Counted from the first letter of the stretch, positions 43,476-57,500 are shown. The stretch is DNA of 64,000 bases from Catonia carolina (GCA_035578175.1 JAQMRL010000008.1:9710883-9774882), one strand, 5' to 3'. The notes: generated by a model not told the origin, from the letters alone. Program-made: numbers and translations.

Positions 43476-44410
43476 GGACAAAGCGCTGTGTTGCTAGCCA
43501 GTTCTTCATTCTTGGAAACAAGTGAAAATCACTCTGTGCAAGATCAGGACTATAGGGTGGATGAGGGAAAACCTCCCATTTGAATGAATCAAGGAGTTCT
43601 TTTGTGCGGTTTGCCGTGTGAGGTCGGGCATTGTCATGAAGAAACAAAATTTTTGACAACAACTTTCCTCGGCGCTTGTTTTGAACTGCTTTCCTAAGGT
43701 TGCGCAATGTTTGGCAGTACCGATCAGAGTTTATTGTTGCACCATGCTCGAGAAAGTCAATGAGCAGCACACCTTGCCTGTCCCAAAACACAGTAGCCAT
43801 AATCTTCCTTGCTGATAAGGTTTGCAGACATTTTCTTGGTTTTTTAGGAGAATGTGTGCCCCCACTCCATGGACTGCAATTTTGTCTCGGAATTGACATG
43901 TTTAACCCAAGTCTCATCACCCGTTATGATGCGATCCAGCAATGCATCACCACCCGTGTGGTAGGCCTCGAGAAATGTTAAGGCTGCCCCCATTCGCTGA
44001 CGCTTATGGTTGTCAGTAAGCATTTTTGGCACCCATCTTGCACAAAATTTGTGGTAGCCTAGCTTTTTAGTGACAATTTCAAACAACAAAGTGTGTGAAA
44101 TTTGTGGGAAGGAAAGTGAAAGCTCCGTTATCGTGAATCGTCGGTTTTCACGAATTTTTTCATCGACTTCGGTGACCAAATCGTCTGTCACAATGCTCGG
44201 GCGACCGCTCTTCTCTTCATCATGGACGTTGGTACGGCCATTTTTAAACCGAATACACCATTTTCGCACTGAACTTTCATTCATCACGTTGTCACCATAT
44301 ACTTCGCACAGTTGCCGATGAATTTCTATCGGTTTTAGGTTTTTGGCCGACAAAAACCGTATGACAGACCGCACTTCACAACTGGCGGGATTTTCAGTTG
44401 CAGCGCACAT
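43476..44410 (-). pseudogene. mariner transposase, frameshifted and C-terminally truncated
   Basis: Starts MCAATENPASCEVRSVIRF. The DNA-binding half is intact, with CIRFKNGRTNVHDEEKSGRP. First Asp in ITGDETWVKH. A one-base shift around 43856 in a C run, then the frame continues with FLHDNARPHTA and LAQSDFHLF. The last 50 or so residues are lost. Confidence 0.88.
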
Positions 44411-44570
44411 TTCAAATTGGAATATCGAGAAAACAGGCAGCGCAGCGACGTTCCCGTTGCAACGGCTGGATGCCGACTGAAGAGCCGAACATGCACATAC
44501 CAAGACATACATGATTGCCGCGCGCCCAGCGGCGTCAAATGGAAACGTTCCCTACTTTCTGAATAGCCCT
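43476..44570 (-). mobile_element. mariner, 3' end truncated
   Basis: The 5' terminal repeat at the right (inverse of CGAGGGCTATTCAGAAAGT) ends at 44570, next to TA. The 3' end is missing at 43476. It sits directly against the mariner at 44573. Confidence 0.8.
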
Positions 44571-44572
44571 CG

Positions 44573-45240
44573 TATTAAAACTACAGTTTTTCTCTATTTT
44601 TCGACATAGTCCCCAAACAGATTCAAGCACTTGTCGTACCTTGGAATAATCTTTGAAATACCCTCTGCATAAAAATCTGCCGCCTGTGAATGTAGCCAGT
44701 TTTGGTACCCAACGAGCGCAAAACTTATAGTAGCCTAGTTTTTCTGTCACTGTCTTGTGTACGAGATAGTGACAGAAAAATTTCAGACACAAACCGAGAA
44801 ATTTCAGGAAAATGATGAGAAAGTTCCGAGATTGTGAAACTACGATCCTCACGAACTTTTTCATTCACTTTGTTCTCTAGGTCGTCAGTGACAAGAGAAG
44901 GCCACTTCTTTCATCATCGTGAACGTTTGTTCTTCCATTTTTAAAAAAACGCACCCATTGACGGACTACACCTTCACTCATAATATATGGGCCATAAACC
45001 GCACACAATTCACAATGAATTTTGGTCGCTGAGAGATTTTTTGGCCACAGAAATCTTATAACGCCACAAAATTCACACTTGGCGGGATTTTCTATTACGG
45101 CACGCATGTTTTGAGGTTATAAAAGGACAACGCACGAACGTATGATGCTCCGCCTTACACAGTTAGAAGTGTACTGAATCACTGCGCGCACTACTTTTCC
45201 TGCTACACGTAAACGGAGGCTTTTTTCTGGATAAACGTTG
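44573..45240 (-). pseudogene. mariner of the foldback-parent family, centre deleted
   Basis: 5' end at the right: CAACGTTTATCCAGAAAAAA before TA (45241). The minus strand reads MRAVIENPAKCEFCGVIRFL, WVRFFKNGRTNVHDDERSG, then shifted fragments to KFCARWVPK, then jumps to the C-terminal ATFTGGRFLCRG-type sequence (other frame: HSQAADFYAEGI). The 3' terminal repeat is missing, displaced by the neighbour. It supplies the parental 5' end of the family at 17395 and 27674. Confidence 0.8.
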
Positions 45241-45383
45241 TATTTAAATCCATTGGTGGGAAATTGAGAGCACTCTATATTGAGGGTAAACAGAAAGTCC
45301 ATTTAATGTCAACAATTTGTGTTTAATATAATTATGTTTTAAGTAACATTAAAATAATGTTCATATTAATTGATTGTTTCAGA

Positions 45384-45570
45384 AACAAGTTTGGACGCGC
45401 TTTTTATTCGACTGAAGTGGATTAATTAGCATAAAAATGAAGCGAAGAAGTATGGCGGGTAATGCCGGAGTGGCTGTATTTGTTTTAGCATTAATATCGA
45501 TTGTTATTTCCTTCTTTTCTGCTAGTTGGTTAGTTAGCGATTACAGAATAACTGGAGCGAAACTGGACAG
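45384..45570 (+). CDS. claudin-like exon with start codon
   Basis: Acceptor TTGTTTCAG at 45383, ATG at 45437 (context AAAA ATG A), donor GTATGT. Encodes MKRRSMAGNAGVAVFVLALI and the first membrane span to KLD. An acceptor upstream of the ATG suggests a separate 5' UTR exon. 45384-45436 is 5' UTR. Confidence 0.8.
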
Positions 45571-48500
45571 GTATGTGAAAAATATGAATGGTCTCTAGTT
45601 TTTTATTTTGATCTTTTGTTAGTGTGATTATATATTGTTTTTTTTTATTGAAATTGAAGTATATATTTCTAACTACCAGAATACGGTAACATAAAAGACT
45701 TACCAATATTTATAGCATTTTCGTGTATCTTGTATACATCTTCAGTAAATTAAAATTACCTACCATGGAATTATAAATTATTATCTTGAATAAATGAAAG
45801 AATGATAAATTATTATCTACCATGGTAGCAGAAGGAAGTTTTAAATTTTGATGTGAAATTTTTTTAAAGAATTTTAATTTATTGAAGATGTGTACAAGAT
45901 GCACAAAAGTGCTATAAACATTGGTAAGTGTTTTCTGTTACCATATTCTGGTGGTTAGAAATATATATTTAATCTGTTTTAAATAATACGGCTGTTTATA
46001 ATCCTACATAAAATGTTTGATATAATAATCGTTTTTTACTTTCTCTTGCCTATATGAATATATAGGAAGGAAAGTATTGTTTTCATGTCGATTTTTCGAA
46101 ATCGAGTTTTCACCGGATCTACACGTTTTCAGACCCCCTGAACCCAAAAAAAAAGTTTTTAGCGATTGGTGTGTGTGTGCGCGCGCGCGCGCGCGTGCGT
46201 GCGTGCGTGCATGAACAGAATATCTCAAGAACGGAACATCGTACGACCTTCAAACTTGAAACTTAAGTTACATACCACTACCGGACCCGACACGGACATT
46301 TTCATCAAAATCGGTCGACCGGAAGTAGTAATTTATTCGTGTAATTTTTCACTTTTTTGCGATTTTCTCAAAAACTGGTCCTACGATTTTTTTAAAAATC
46401 GCCTAATTTACTAATTTTTTTATGCTCTACAAGATAGGATAGGCGCCATGTTTGCTGAAATTCTCGGTGAGGCTGTTTTCACGTAAAGAAATAGTTTTTT
46501 TAAGATTACGGCTTTAATATGCATTTTAGCGCAAAAATTTACATAGTAAAAGTTGTAGAGAATTTAAAGTCCTACAATTTTTATATCAAACTTTTTTTGT
46601 ATAACGCTTAGTTTAGCGGTAATTTGCGATTTCATGTTTTTTTCTCATGAAAACGTGTGAAAAGTCGATTTTTTTAAGATTTTGGTCTTAGTATGCATTT
46701 TACGACAAAAGTGTATAATAAAATTTATAGGAAATTAAAAGATCTACAACTTTTATTTAGAGCATTTTTCTGTACAGAGCCTACTTTAGAGAGAAAGAGT
46801 GATTTTCCGTATTTCTAAGCCAAACTGAGGTTGATTTTCATTTTACGTCTTTCACTCATGATTAAAATTAGTTTATGTTTATTGAGGTTAGTTTTTTCTT
46901 TATTTCTTATGTTTTATTACTAATGTTAGGTTTATTGTTAATTATTTGCACTGGCAAGAGAAAGTTGTGTGAGTGTTTCACACCAGATTTTTAATATTCA
47001 GTGTCGACTGAAAACCTACAGTGAACTGTTCGGAGTCTATATATCGACCAAAAAAATGTAATATTAGACTTAATGATGGTAAATTAGATGTTGTGAACTT
47101 CACTGATAAGAGAAGCAATCTCATTTCTGTAACGGTCATTGATAGTGCAATACCTTTACCCAACACAGTCAAGAGTATTCCCACCTACTCGACCACCCCA
47201 ATGACTATTGCTAACTCTCTGCTTAGATGACCGCCACTTGAACAGCCGTTTTCAGGGCCTCAGACTTTTAAGGTTTCCCCACACCACTTAACTATTCTAC
47301 AAGAAAGTAAAAATTGACTTTTATCCATCCCTTTTATTAGTCCACAGTTTTATTCTGGAAACTAGTCGGTTAAATGGAGCATTGACTACTACAAACTAGC
47401 TCGTCGGTTATTTAATATTGCTAAAAATCTGGTGTGAAACACTCACAAATTTCTCTTGCCAGTGCAAATAATTAACAATAAACCTAACAATAGTAATAAA
47501 ACATTGGAAATAAACAAAAAAATATCCTCAATAAACATAACCTAATTTTAATCATATATGAAAGACGCAAAATAAAAATCGATCTCAAGTTTGCCTTAAA
47601 AATATGGAAAATCACTCTTTCACGCTAAACTAGGCTCTGTAGAGAAAAATGCTGTAAATAAAAGTTGTAGATCTTTTAGTTTCCTATAAATTCGATTATA
47701 TACACTTTTGTCATAAAATGCATACCAAGGCTGAAATCTTAAAAAAAATCGATTTTTTACACGTTTTTGTGAGGAAAAAATAGAAAATTGCTAATTACCG
47801 CTAAACTAAGCGTTAAACAAAAAAAATGTTTGAAATAAAAGTTGTAGAATTTTAAATTCTCTACATGTTTTATTATATAAATTTTTGCGCTATAACACAT
47901 ATTAAAGCCGTAATCTTTAAAAAAAAAAAACACTTTTTTTACGTAAAAACTGTCTTACCAAGAATTTCAGCAAACGTGACGCCTACCCTATCTTGTAGAG
48001 AATAAAAAATTGAGTAACCCAGGCGATTTTAAAAAAAAATCATAGGATCAGTTTTTGAGAAAATCGCAAATAAGTGAAAAATTATACGAATAAACTACTA
48101 CTTCCGGTTGACCGTTTTTGATGAAAATGTTCGAGTCGGGTCCGGTAGTGGTATGTAACTTAAGTTTCAAGTTCGTACGATGTCCCGTTCTTGAGGTATT
48201 CAGTACACACACACAGACCAATTGCTAAAAACATGTTTTTTCGGTTCAGGGGGTCTGAAAATGTGTAGATCCGGGGAAGAGTGGATTTCTTAAAATCGAC
48301 ATGAAAACAATACTTTCCTTCCTATATATTCATATAGGCAAGAGAAAGTAATAATAGAAATAGAATTTATCCATATAAGGGATAAGAAAGTAGAAATTGA
48401 CTTGTATCCATCCCTTTTATCCTTAAACCACAGTTTTATTTGGGAAACTAGTCTGTTAAATTGAGCGTTGACTATTAAAAACTAGCTCGTCGGTTATTTA

Positions 48501-51500
48501 ATATTTCTAAAAATAGGAAAAGTTTCTCTTATAAATCATACCCGTGAGAAAATGCTTAAATTAAGCACGTCTCACCATTATAAATATATTTTTAAAATAA
48601 TGCAAATTATGTTTTGAAAATTTTGTATTAAAAAACAACAGTAACATGTAACATATCCTGTTATATGATTTGTTAAAAGTTTTACCATATTACCTTTTGT
48701 GTGTAAATTAATTCTTTATAACTTCACACAAGTTAATGCGGTGAAAAATTTGTAATTGTTTTGTTTATGTATATCTACGTTTATGAATTGTTAATCATAA
48801 ATATGTTAGCTTATTTTGTTTTAGTTCAAGGTAAACCAGTTGTGTATTTCTTATCAGTTTAATTTGTATGCGTTCATTTTACTTTTGTCGTGATAATATG
48901 TCTTGACATATATATATCGTGACACCTTTACTCAAATTGATTCTTTACACAAAATTTTTTTTACATCCGATTGTTATGCGTATTAAGGGGAGATTGTACC
49001 ACAATTTTTTTTTGGATAAAATTATTAATTACCGTATTTTTCGGACGATAAGACGCACCCTTGTTTTTCAAGGCATAAATTATCTAAAAATTATTTTGAC
49101 TGATTTTAATTAGTTTTTTATAACAGATAAATGTGATGTCTTTTATTGAAAAACAGCAAGTACAGAAGATACAATATAGTTTATACAGGGTGATTCATGA
49201 AGTTCTCCCCCCACTTCTACAGCACATTGTACTAGTAAAAATAATGAAAAAATTTTATATAAACATAGGTCCGAAAACGCTTCGTTAGCGAGTTACAGCT
49301 AGCGAAAGTTTCGCCTGGATTTCAGTTCACCAGGTGAAATGAGGTCTTCCTGGAATTGTGGTAAGGTAGATTAAGGGACAAATTCAATCATTTCTTATGG
49401 TTTTTGATCTGATAAATTGAATAAAACAGGTCCCAGATCTGTAAGTTAAATAGTTTTTAAGAAAACCAGTGTCAAATGCAAAAAATGGAGTGAAAAACTT
49501 ATTTTTTCATCTTTGGGCAAGGATAACTGTGTTATTTCACCAAGAAACAATTAAAATTTTTCAATAAAACATGTAGAAAATTTTATTCTGAACAAACCGG
49601 TGTAAATTAAGTACACAGAAAGCGAATAGATGTTTGATTAAATGAGTTTTTATTCATAAGAGTACAAAGTAAAATTAACCGGAAAAACTAAAATGAAAAA
49701 ATGTGTTTTTTTCACTCCATTTTTTTGCATTTGACACTGGTTTTCTCAAAAACTATTCGCTTTCTGTGTACTTTATTTACACCGGTTTGTTCAGAATAAA
49801 ATTTTCTACATTTTTTATTGAAAATTTTTAACTGTTTCTTGGTGAAATAACAAAGTTATTCTTGCCCAAAGATGAAAAAATGTGATTTTCACTCCATTTT
49901 TTGCATTTGACACTGGTTTTCTCAAAAACTATTTAACTTACAGTTCTGGGACCTGTTTTATTCAATTTATCAGATCAAAAACCATAAGAAATGATTGAAT
50001 TCGCCCCTTAATCTACCTTACCACAATTCCAGGAAGACCTCATTTCACCTGGTGAACTGAAATCCAGGCGAAACTTTCGCTAGCTGTAACTCGCTAACGA
50101 AGCGTTTTCGGACCTATGTTTATATAACATTTTTTCATTATTTTTACTAGTACAATGTGCTGTAGATATGGGGGGAGAACTTCATGAATCACCCTGTATA
50201 ATTATTTCATAGTCATAAATTTACAAAAAACATGGATATAGAAACTGTAAGTACGTAAATTACTACTATCGGTTTCATAATCATAGACACCCGAGTTTGA
50301 ACCCAAAGCATCTACAAAATTATGAGTCGGATTTCAACATACTTTACATCAAAGTTTAGCTAATTTTATTCTGCGTTTACCTATAATAGTCCTATATTTT
50401 TAATATTTAAAAATTGCCATATCGAGGTTGGAAGACAAAAAGACCCGGTTTTTTTTGATATCGCAACAAAGTTCATGCGTTTAGAGGCGTGTAACTTGAT
50501 AAATATTTGACCGAAAAGTATGAAATTTTAACAAAACATAGACAATTATATTCTTACAGTGTGTACGAAATTTCAAATTCATACGTTATTTAAATTTCGA
50601 TTTATTAACAATATTCTGAACCCATGCTATCTCGGTAACCGCACGGTCGTTCAGCTCGGGCAAACTATCGTTTTATTCCGCGTAAAAACTTCGTACAGAT
50701 AGTTAACCTGAAATATCGATTGGCCAATGCTGTGGTAAAATTTTTAGAATTTTGAAAAATAGAAAAGTAATGCGGGGGATGGGTGTTACTATCCATGTTG
50801 CTAGTTTGTGTACGTGAAATCCTGTCGGACTGTCTACCTGAATTGACAGACTGCATTGTCAGTTCAGGTAGACAATCAGATTCAGGCAACATGGTTAGTC
50901 TAATAGTAATTGATATCCAATTTTTCAATTGTGCTTCTAGTTGAGGCCATTTGACAGCTTGAGTTCGAAATTTACTAGTATGTTTCTTATTATCTGCCTT
51001 GAGTAATAAATCTTCTTATTTCCGCCATTCCCGAATCATTTTTTCTGTTGGAGGAGGTAAAAAATGCCTTTCTACTGCCCGAATGCCATTATCTTTTGCA
51101 TATTGAACCACTTTTAATTTAAAAGCCAAAGAGTGCGAAACATGCTTCACATTTTAAAATACTATGATATTTACCGTAAGTAATATCGATACAAAAACTA
51201 CTGTGTATGCTTAGAAACTTCAAGACGATACAGTTTAAAAACTACGGTACATCCTATATAATTGTATGGTTTGTTTTGAAATCCCTAGTTATTGAACGTG
51301 TTTAAGTAGAGTAGGGTAGTTTAAAAGCATCTACCCTGAAATATAGCTAGCGTTCGGACCATAAGACGCATGGTAATTTTTAGGTCATTTTTCTACGGAA
51401 AAAAGTGCGTCTTATCGTCCGGAAAATACGGTACTTTCTCTTGCCTATATGAATATATAGAAAGGAAAGTATTGTTTTCATGTCGATTTTAAGAAATCAA

Positions 51501-54500
51501 GTTTTCACCGGATCTACATACTTTCAGACCCCCTGAACCCAAAAAACATGTTTTTAGCAATTTGTCTGTGTGAACTGAACATCGTAAAAACTTGATACTT
51601 AAAATTTAAGTTAAATATTACTACCGGACCTGACATGAACATTTTCATCAAAATCGTTCAGCTGGAAGTAGTAGTTTATTTGTGTCGTTTTTCACTGTTT
51701 TGCGATTTTCTCAAAAACGGCTCCTACGATTTATTGTAAAATCACCTCATTTACTTAATTTTTTATGCTCTTCAAGATAAGGTAGGCGCCATGTCTGCTG
51801 ATTTTCTTGGAGAGGCTGTTTTCATGTAAAAAAATTAATTTTTTTTAAGATTGTAACTTTAATAATATGTATTTTAGTGCAAAACTGTAATAATAAAAGT
51901 TTTAGAGAATTTAATAATATGTATTTTAGTGCAAAACTGTAATAATAAAAGTTTTAGAGAATTTAAAATCATACAAATTTATTTCCAATTTTTTTGAATA
52001 GCGCTCAGTTTAGCGGTAATTAGCTGTTTTCTGTTTTTTTTTCTTACGAATATGTTTAAAAATCGATTTTTTAAGATTTCAGCCGTAGTATGCATTTTAC
52101 GACAAAAGTGTATATAATCAATTTATAGGAAATTAAAAGATCTACAAATTTATTTAGAGCATTTTTCTCAGAGCCTAGTTTAGCGTGGAAGAGTAATTTT
52201 TCGTATTTTTATGCAAAACTGAGGTTGATTTTCATTTTGCATCTTTCACTCATGATTAAAATAAGATTATGCTTTTTGAGGTTAGTTTTTTGTTTATTTC
52301 TAATGTTAAATTATATTGTTCATTATTTGCATTGGCAAGAGAAAGTCAAGCGAGTGTTTCACACCTGATTTTTTTGGATAAAATTATTAATTTTTAATCA
52401 GTTTTTCTCTCTCAACTATTTAGTTCATTTCCAATTTAGATAAAATTAAACTCACTCTTTTACTTTCTCTTGATTATATAGGAAGAAAAGTATTGTTTTC
52501 ATGTCGATTTTTCGAAAGTTTTTGAGAAAATCGCGATAAAGTGAAAAATTACACGAATAAATTACTTCTACTTAATAATAATACTTAATAATAATAATAA
52601 TTACTACTTCTGGTTGACCGATTTTGATGAAATGTTCGTGTCTGGTCCGGTAGTGGTATGTAACTTAAGTTTCAATTTTCAAGTTTGTACGATGTTCCGT
52701 TCTTGAGATATTCTGTTCACACACACACATACACACACATGCGCGCGCGCATGCATGCATGCATGAACACACACAGACCAATCGCTAAAAACCTGTTTTA
52801 TTGGTTCAGGGGTTCTAAAAACTTGTAGATCCGGTAAAAACTCGATTTTGAAAAATCGACGTGAAAATAATACTTTCATTCTTATATACAGGGTGATTCA
52901 TGAAGTTCTCCCCCCACTTCTACAGCACATTGTACTAGTAAAAATAATGAAAAAATGTTATATAAACATAGGTCCGAAAACGCTTCGTTAGCGAGTTACA
53001 GCTAGCGAAAGTTTCGCCTGGATTTCAGTTCACCAGGTGAAATGAGGTCTTCCTGGAATTGTGGTAAGGTAGATTAAGGGGCGAATTCAATCATTTCTTA
53101 TGGTTTTTGATCTGATAAATTGAATAAAACAGGTCCCAGAACTGTAAGTTAAATAGTTTTTGAGAAAACCAGTGTCAAATGCAAAAAATGGAGTGAAAAT
53201 CACATTTTTTCATCTTTGGGCAAGAATAACTTTGTTATTTCACCAAGAAACAGTTAAAATTTTTCAATAAAAAATGTAGAAAATTTTATTCTGAACAAAC
53301 CGGTGTAAATAAAGTACACAGAAAGCGAATAGTTTTTGAGAAAACCAGTGTCAAATGCAAAAAAATGGAGTGAAAAAAACACATTTTTTCATTTTAGTTT
53401 TTCCGGTTAATTTTACTTTGTACTCTTATGAATAAAAACTCATTTAATCAAACATCTATTCGCTTTCTGTGTACTTAATTTACACCGGTTTGTTCAGAAT
53501 AAAATTTTCTACATGTTTTATTGAAAAATTTTAACTGTTTCTTGGTGAAATAACACAGTTATCCTTGCCCAAAGATGAAAAAATAAGTTTTTCACTCCAT
53601 TTTTTGCATTTGACACTGGTTTTCTTAAAAACTATTTAACTTACAGATCTGGGACCTGTTTTATTCAATTTATCAGATCAAAAACCATAAGAAATGATTG
53701 AATTTGTCCCTTAATCTACCTTACCACAATTCCAGGAAGACCTCATTTCACCTGGTGAACTGAAATCCAGGCGAAACTTTCGCTAGCTGTAACTCGCTAA
53801 CGAAGCGTTTTCGGACCTATGTTTATATAACATTTTTTCATTATTTTTACTAGTACAATGTGCTGTAGAAGTGGGGGGGAGAACTTCATGAATCACCCTG
53901 TATATTCATTTAGGCAAGAAAAAGTAATAAATAAAGTGAAGCTGTTTTATTTTAGGTTAAGTCATCATGGTTAATTAGTCTATGACATGTCTCCATGTGT
54001 TAAGGAAAGTAAAAATATGTATTTGTATTTTATCATTTATGCTTATTTAAATACACTTTTCTATGTGATAACTGTAATAATAATTATTATAGTTTTAAAA
54101 AAAATGGTATTTTCTAAAATGTTAAACGGTAAATTATGTAAAATTTATTGTTGTCTTATGACAATAAAAACCATAATAAAAGTTAATAGTTTCTCTTTAA
54201 CTCCATAATAAATAATTAGTTATGATTTAGTTACAGATTTTGTTTAGTTATTTCATATTCAAATTCATTTTTCATTGTTAATTTATTATAAATAGAACAG
54301 AAAAAATGTTTTTTTTTTGTTATTGTATTTTGTGTCAACTCTATTTATAGTTTTACTAGCTGCGCATCCCCCTGTGCGTAATTTTAATATTTTATTTGTA
54401 TAATTAAAAATTTTTTTTTCTTGTATAGGGCCAATTTTAGACCATGTGAGGTGACTATATAATACTGTTCACGGTTGATGAGCTCTGCTGTTCCACTTGT

Positions 54501-57500
54501 TTTGTAACCACTTTGCTCGATGTCAACCTAGACACCCAAAATTTTAGCAAAACTGGCTTGTGATTACAAGAAATAAAAGGAAAACGAAATCGTTGTTGTG
54601 ATATATAAATAATACACATAAAATAATTAGTAACAAAATTTAATTATAACAACAAAATCGAGTAAATGTGGCGAAGATATCAGTTAATAATTTTTTAATT
54701 TATAATAATAATAATTTAAATAATTATCCAATAAAAAATTTAAGATCGATCGTATACCATAGTATAATCTTGCAAGATGTTTACCCTTTTTTAAACAGAA
54801 TAAGGATGTAAATTTTGTAATTGTAAAACTAACCACCACAAATTATTATAAACCAATTAGGTTTAATCAGTAGTTACATTAAACATTTTGTAAGCATAAA
54901 TACGTTTTAACATTTGTTTTTAAAAGAATGGAAAATAATTATTTTAGAAATAAATTGTATATATATAAAAAATCAGTTCACAATGAATGAAGTTTCGCAT
55001 AGATAAGTTTTAAATTTTGAAAAAGAATTTGGTAAAATTCGCTAAGTCGTAGCCGGCAATAGCTCCTTTTATATAAATATTCAAAAAATTTATAATAGTT
55101 TTAAAATTTATTTTTCTAGTATAATTTTGCTAAAGGTTTCAAGGTTTTAAATAATATTAATATATAATGCTGCATTAAATTTAGTCTAAGTAATGTGCAT
55201 GTTGATTTATGTTAAGCCAATTCTGACATTTCTAGACCTAAATAAACATGTATATTGATTTCTAGAAGAATTCGTTCGATGGTACTTGAAGATCAAAATT
55301 AGTTTATCCAAATAAAATAAAGAAAGTAATCTCATACCGTATGTGTAGATTCCCCAAATAAAGCGAAGATCGATTTATGGTTTTCGGTTTTGCAGGCTAC
55401 TTTTGTTGTAGGAACAGATCAGCTGCATGTAGTAAAATAAATGATCCCACACTCATTTTCAGCGTGATATTGATCTATGCATCATTATACAATTAAAAAA
55501 AACTCCATCATCGAACACCAACTCCCAAGTTTATCATAGGCCACCAACTTCGGGCTTCGCACAATACTCTGACATGATACTTCAATATGTTACTTCAACC
55601 CGAGCAATTCGGGAAAACGCAGCTAATTATAATTAATCATATTTTAATTTAATTAATGAACGTATATTCATAGAGAGAAATTAACACAACATCATTTGAT
55701 CGAACATGGCTACGAACAGGAAAAAAATACCGGCTGCATACGTAATCCACCAAGTAGACAAGTTCAACAAAAATCCGCAAGAGTGCAGAAGCCAGCAGAG
55801 AAAACCAATATTATCGATAGAGATCGATAATCAATAATTACAGATCGTAACCTATAGTGAAATAGAGGTTACAGTTTAGACCAATCAGAACATTTGACAG
55901 CGTTGTCAGATTGTATGAATGTTTCAACACAACAAACTTTACGCGTGCATGCGTATAAGAGCCACAGTAGTTGACTCGTGTCTTGCATCTCGTACTGAAC
56001 ACATCGATTATATAGCGCGATTAACATACAATACTTTATAATATAATCAGCTGGTTCTGTGTTTGTAGGTTATAAACATTGTTAGGTTATAACGTTGTAA
56101 TTGAAAGACCAAAAAAAAAAAAAAAATGGCTGACGGAATATAAAGTAGAGCTACGAGAGTAAGTATTTGCAACGTTGCTGACAAGTCATTGGCTAGCTAT
56201 GAAGTGGGTAGAGGGCAATGCGTACTTTCAGAGATCATCAGTTTGAATTGGTAACATGCTCGCCTCTCATCATGCAGTCTTTGGTTCGAATCCCATTCAG
56301 GCACGGCATATTTTCATACGTTCCAAAGAAATCATTTCATCCTTCACCGTCTACATTAGTAATTGCAGAACAGTCAGATGTTTTAACAAAAAAAAAAAAA
56401 AAATCAGTTTGAAAAATAGTAGTGTTTTTTTACACCTCTACCTCTTCTGTTGTTAAATGCTTCAGTCATATAATTGGCTGACCATGTGATAAGAAACAGC
56501 TGCTGTTTTTTGTAGCCCTGGAACTAGCAGATTGAGTGTAAATAATTTAACACTCTTGTATCTCTATTTCATATAATGAATTAATATAATAATTTCACTA
56601 ACCTTCTTTTTAAACTGCGTCACCTTTATTTTATTCCTACTTACACGTGTTTCGGTGGATCCACCATCATCAGAGTAAATGAAAAATTGAAACTAAAAAT
56701 TTTTTTCATTTATTTAAAATTTACAGAAGATGATACATCTTCAGTCACTTGTATAAAACTGTTTTATACAAGTGACTGAAGGTGTATCATCTTCTGTAAA
56801 TTTTAAATAAATGAAAAAAATTTTTAGTTTCAATTTTTCATTTACTCTGATGATGGTGGATCCACCGAAATACGTGTAAGTAGGAATAAAATAAAGGTGA
56901 CGCAGTTTAAAAAGAAGGTTAGTGAAATTATTATATTAATTCATTATATGAAATAGAAATATTTCAAACTGCAGGATGCATTATAAAGATTTACTCTTGT
57001 ATCTGTTATGGGTAAAATATTTAAATAATTTTTTAGGAAAAACATATGTATGTATTGTATATATAACAGAGCTATGAGAGTAAGAGTTGGCAACGTTGCT
57101 GGCAAGTAATTGGCTAGCTATGATGTGGGTAAGGGGCAATGCGTACTTTCAGAGCTCACTAACTTTGAAAAATAGTGTTGATGTTTCTGCAAGTTCTTTT
57201 TGCAGCCCATATTCTCAGCATTCACTCGCTGTAGGCTTTTTTCTGTCCAACCAATGTTCTGTTTTTGCTCTTCATGGATGCCTTTAAAATCTGTAATTAG
57301 TTGTTTGAATTTGGTTCTGTTCATTAAGTTTTCTTCGTCTATTTGGTTCTCTCAATGTCGTTTCTGACTTCTTTAAACAATTTACCTGACACCTTAGGTC
57401 TATTGGTTAGTGTCTTACAAATTTTTTGCAGTTTCTCTTGATTATTCCAACCAAATGTCTGTCAGTCACCACATTTTATATTCTGTGTAGTAGTGTAAGT

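Larger units (their letters stand above)
49032..51431 (-). mobile_element. pogo/Tigger element, internally deleted
   Basis: Ends CCGTATTTTTCGGACGATAA and its inverse (..GTCCGGAAAATACGG), TA on both sides (49030, 51432). Carries an F2 foldback (49196-50196) and a transposase N-terminus on the minus strand. Confidence 0.85.

Noticed and set aside
46166..46414. Similar open frames in several ACTTTCTC copies (..NIFIKIG..VYSC.FSLFCDF..)
   Set aside because: The similarity follows from the repeat DNA itself. Frames are short, have no start in a constant place and are broken in other copies, so I do not treat them as a protein family.
50665..50928. Independent small gene on the minus strand
   Set aside because: It continues in frame, through one stop, into a pogo-type DNA-binding domain within a TA-flanked element.
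54001..54208. Hydrophobic 73-codon frame
   Set aside because: AT-rich chance frame in an intron, with no homology I recognise and no splice or start context.
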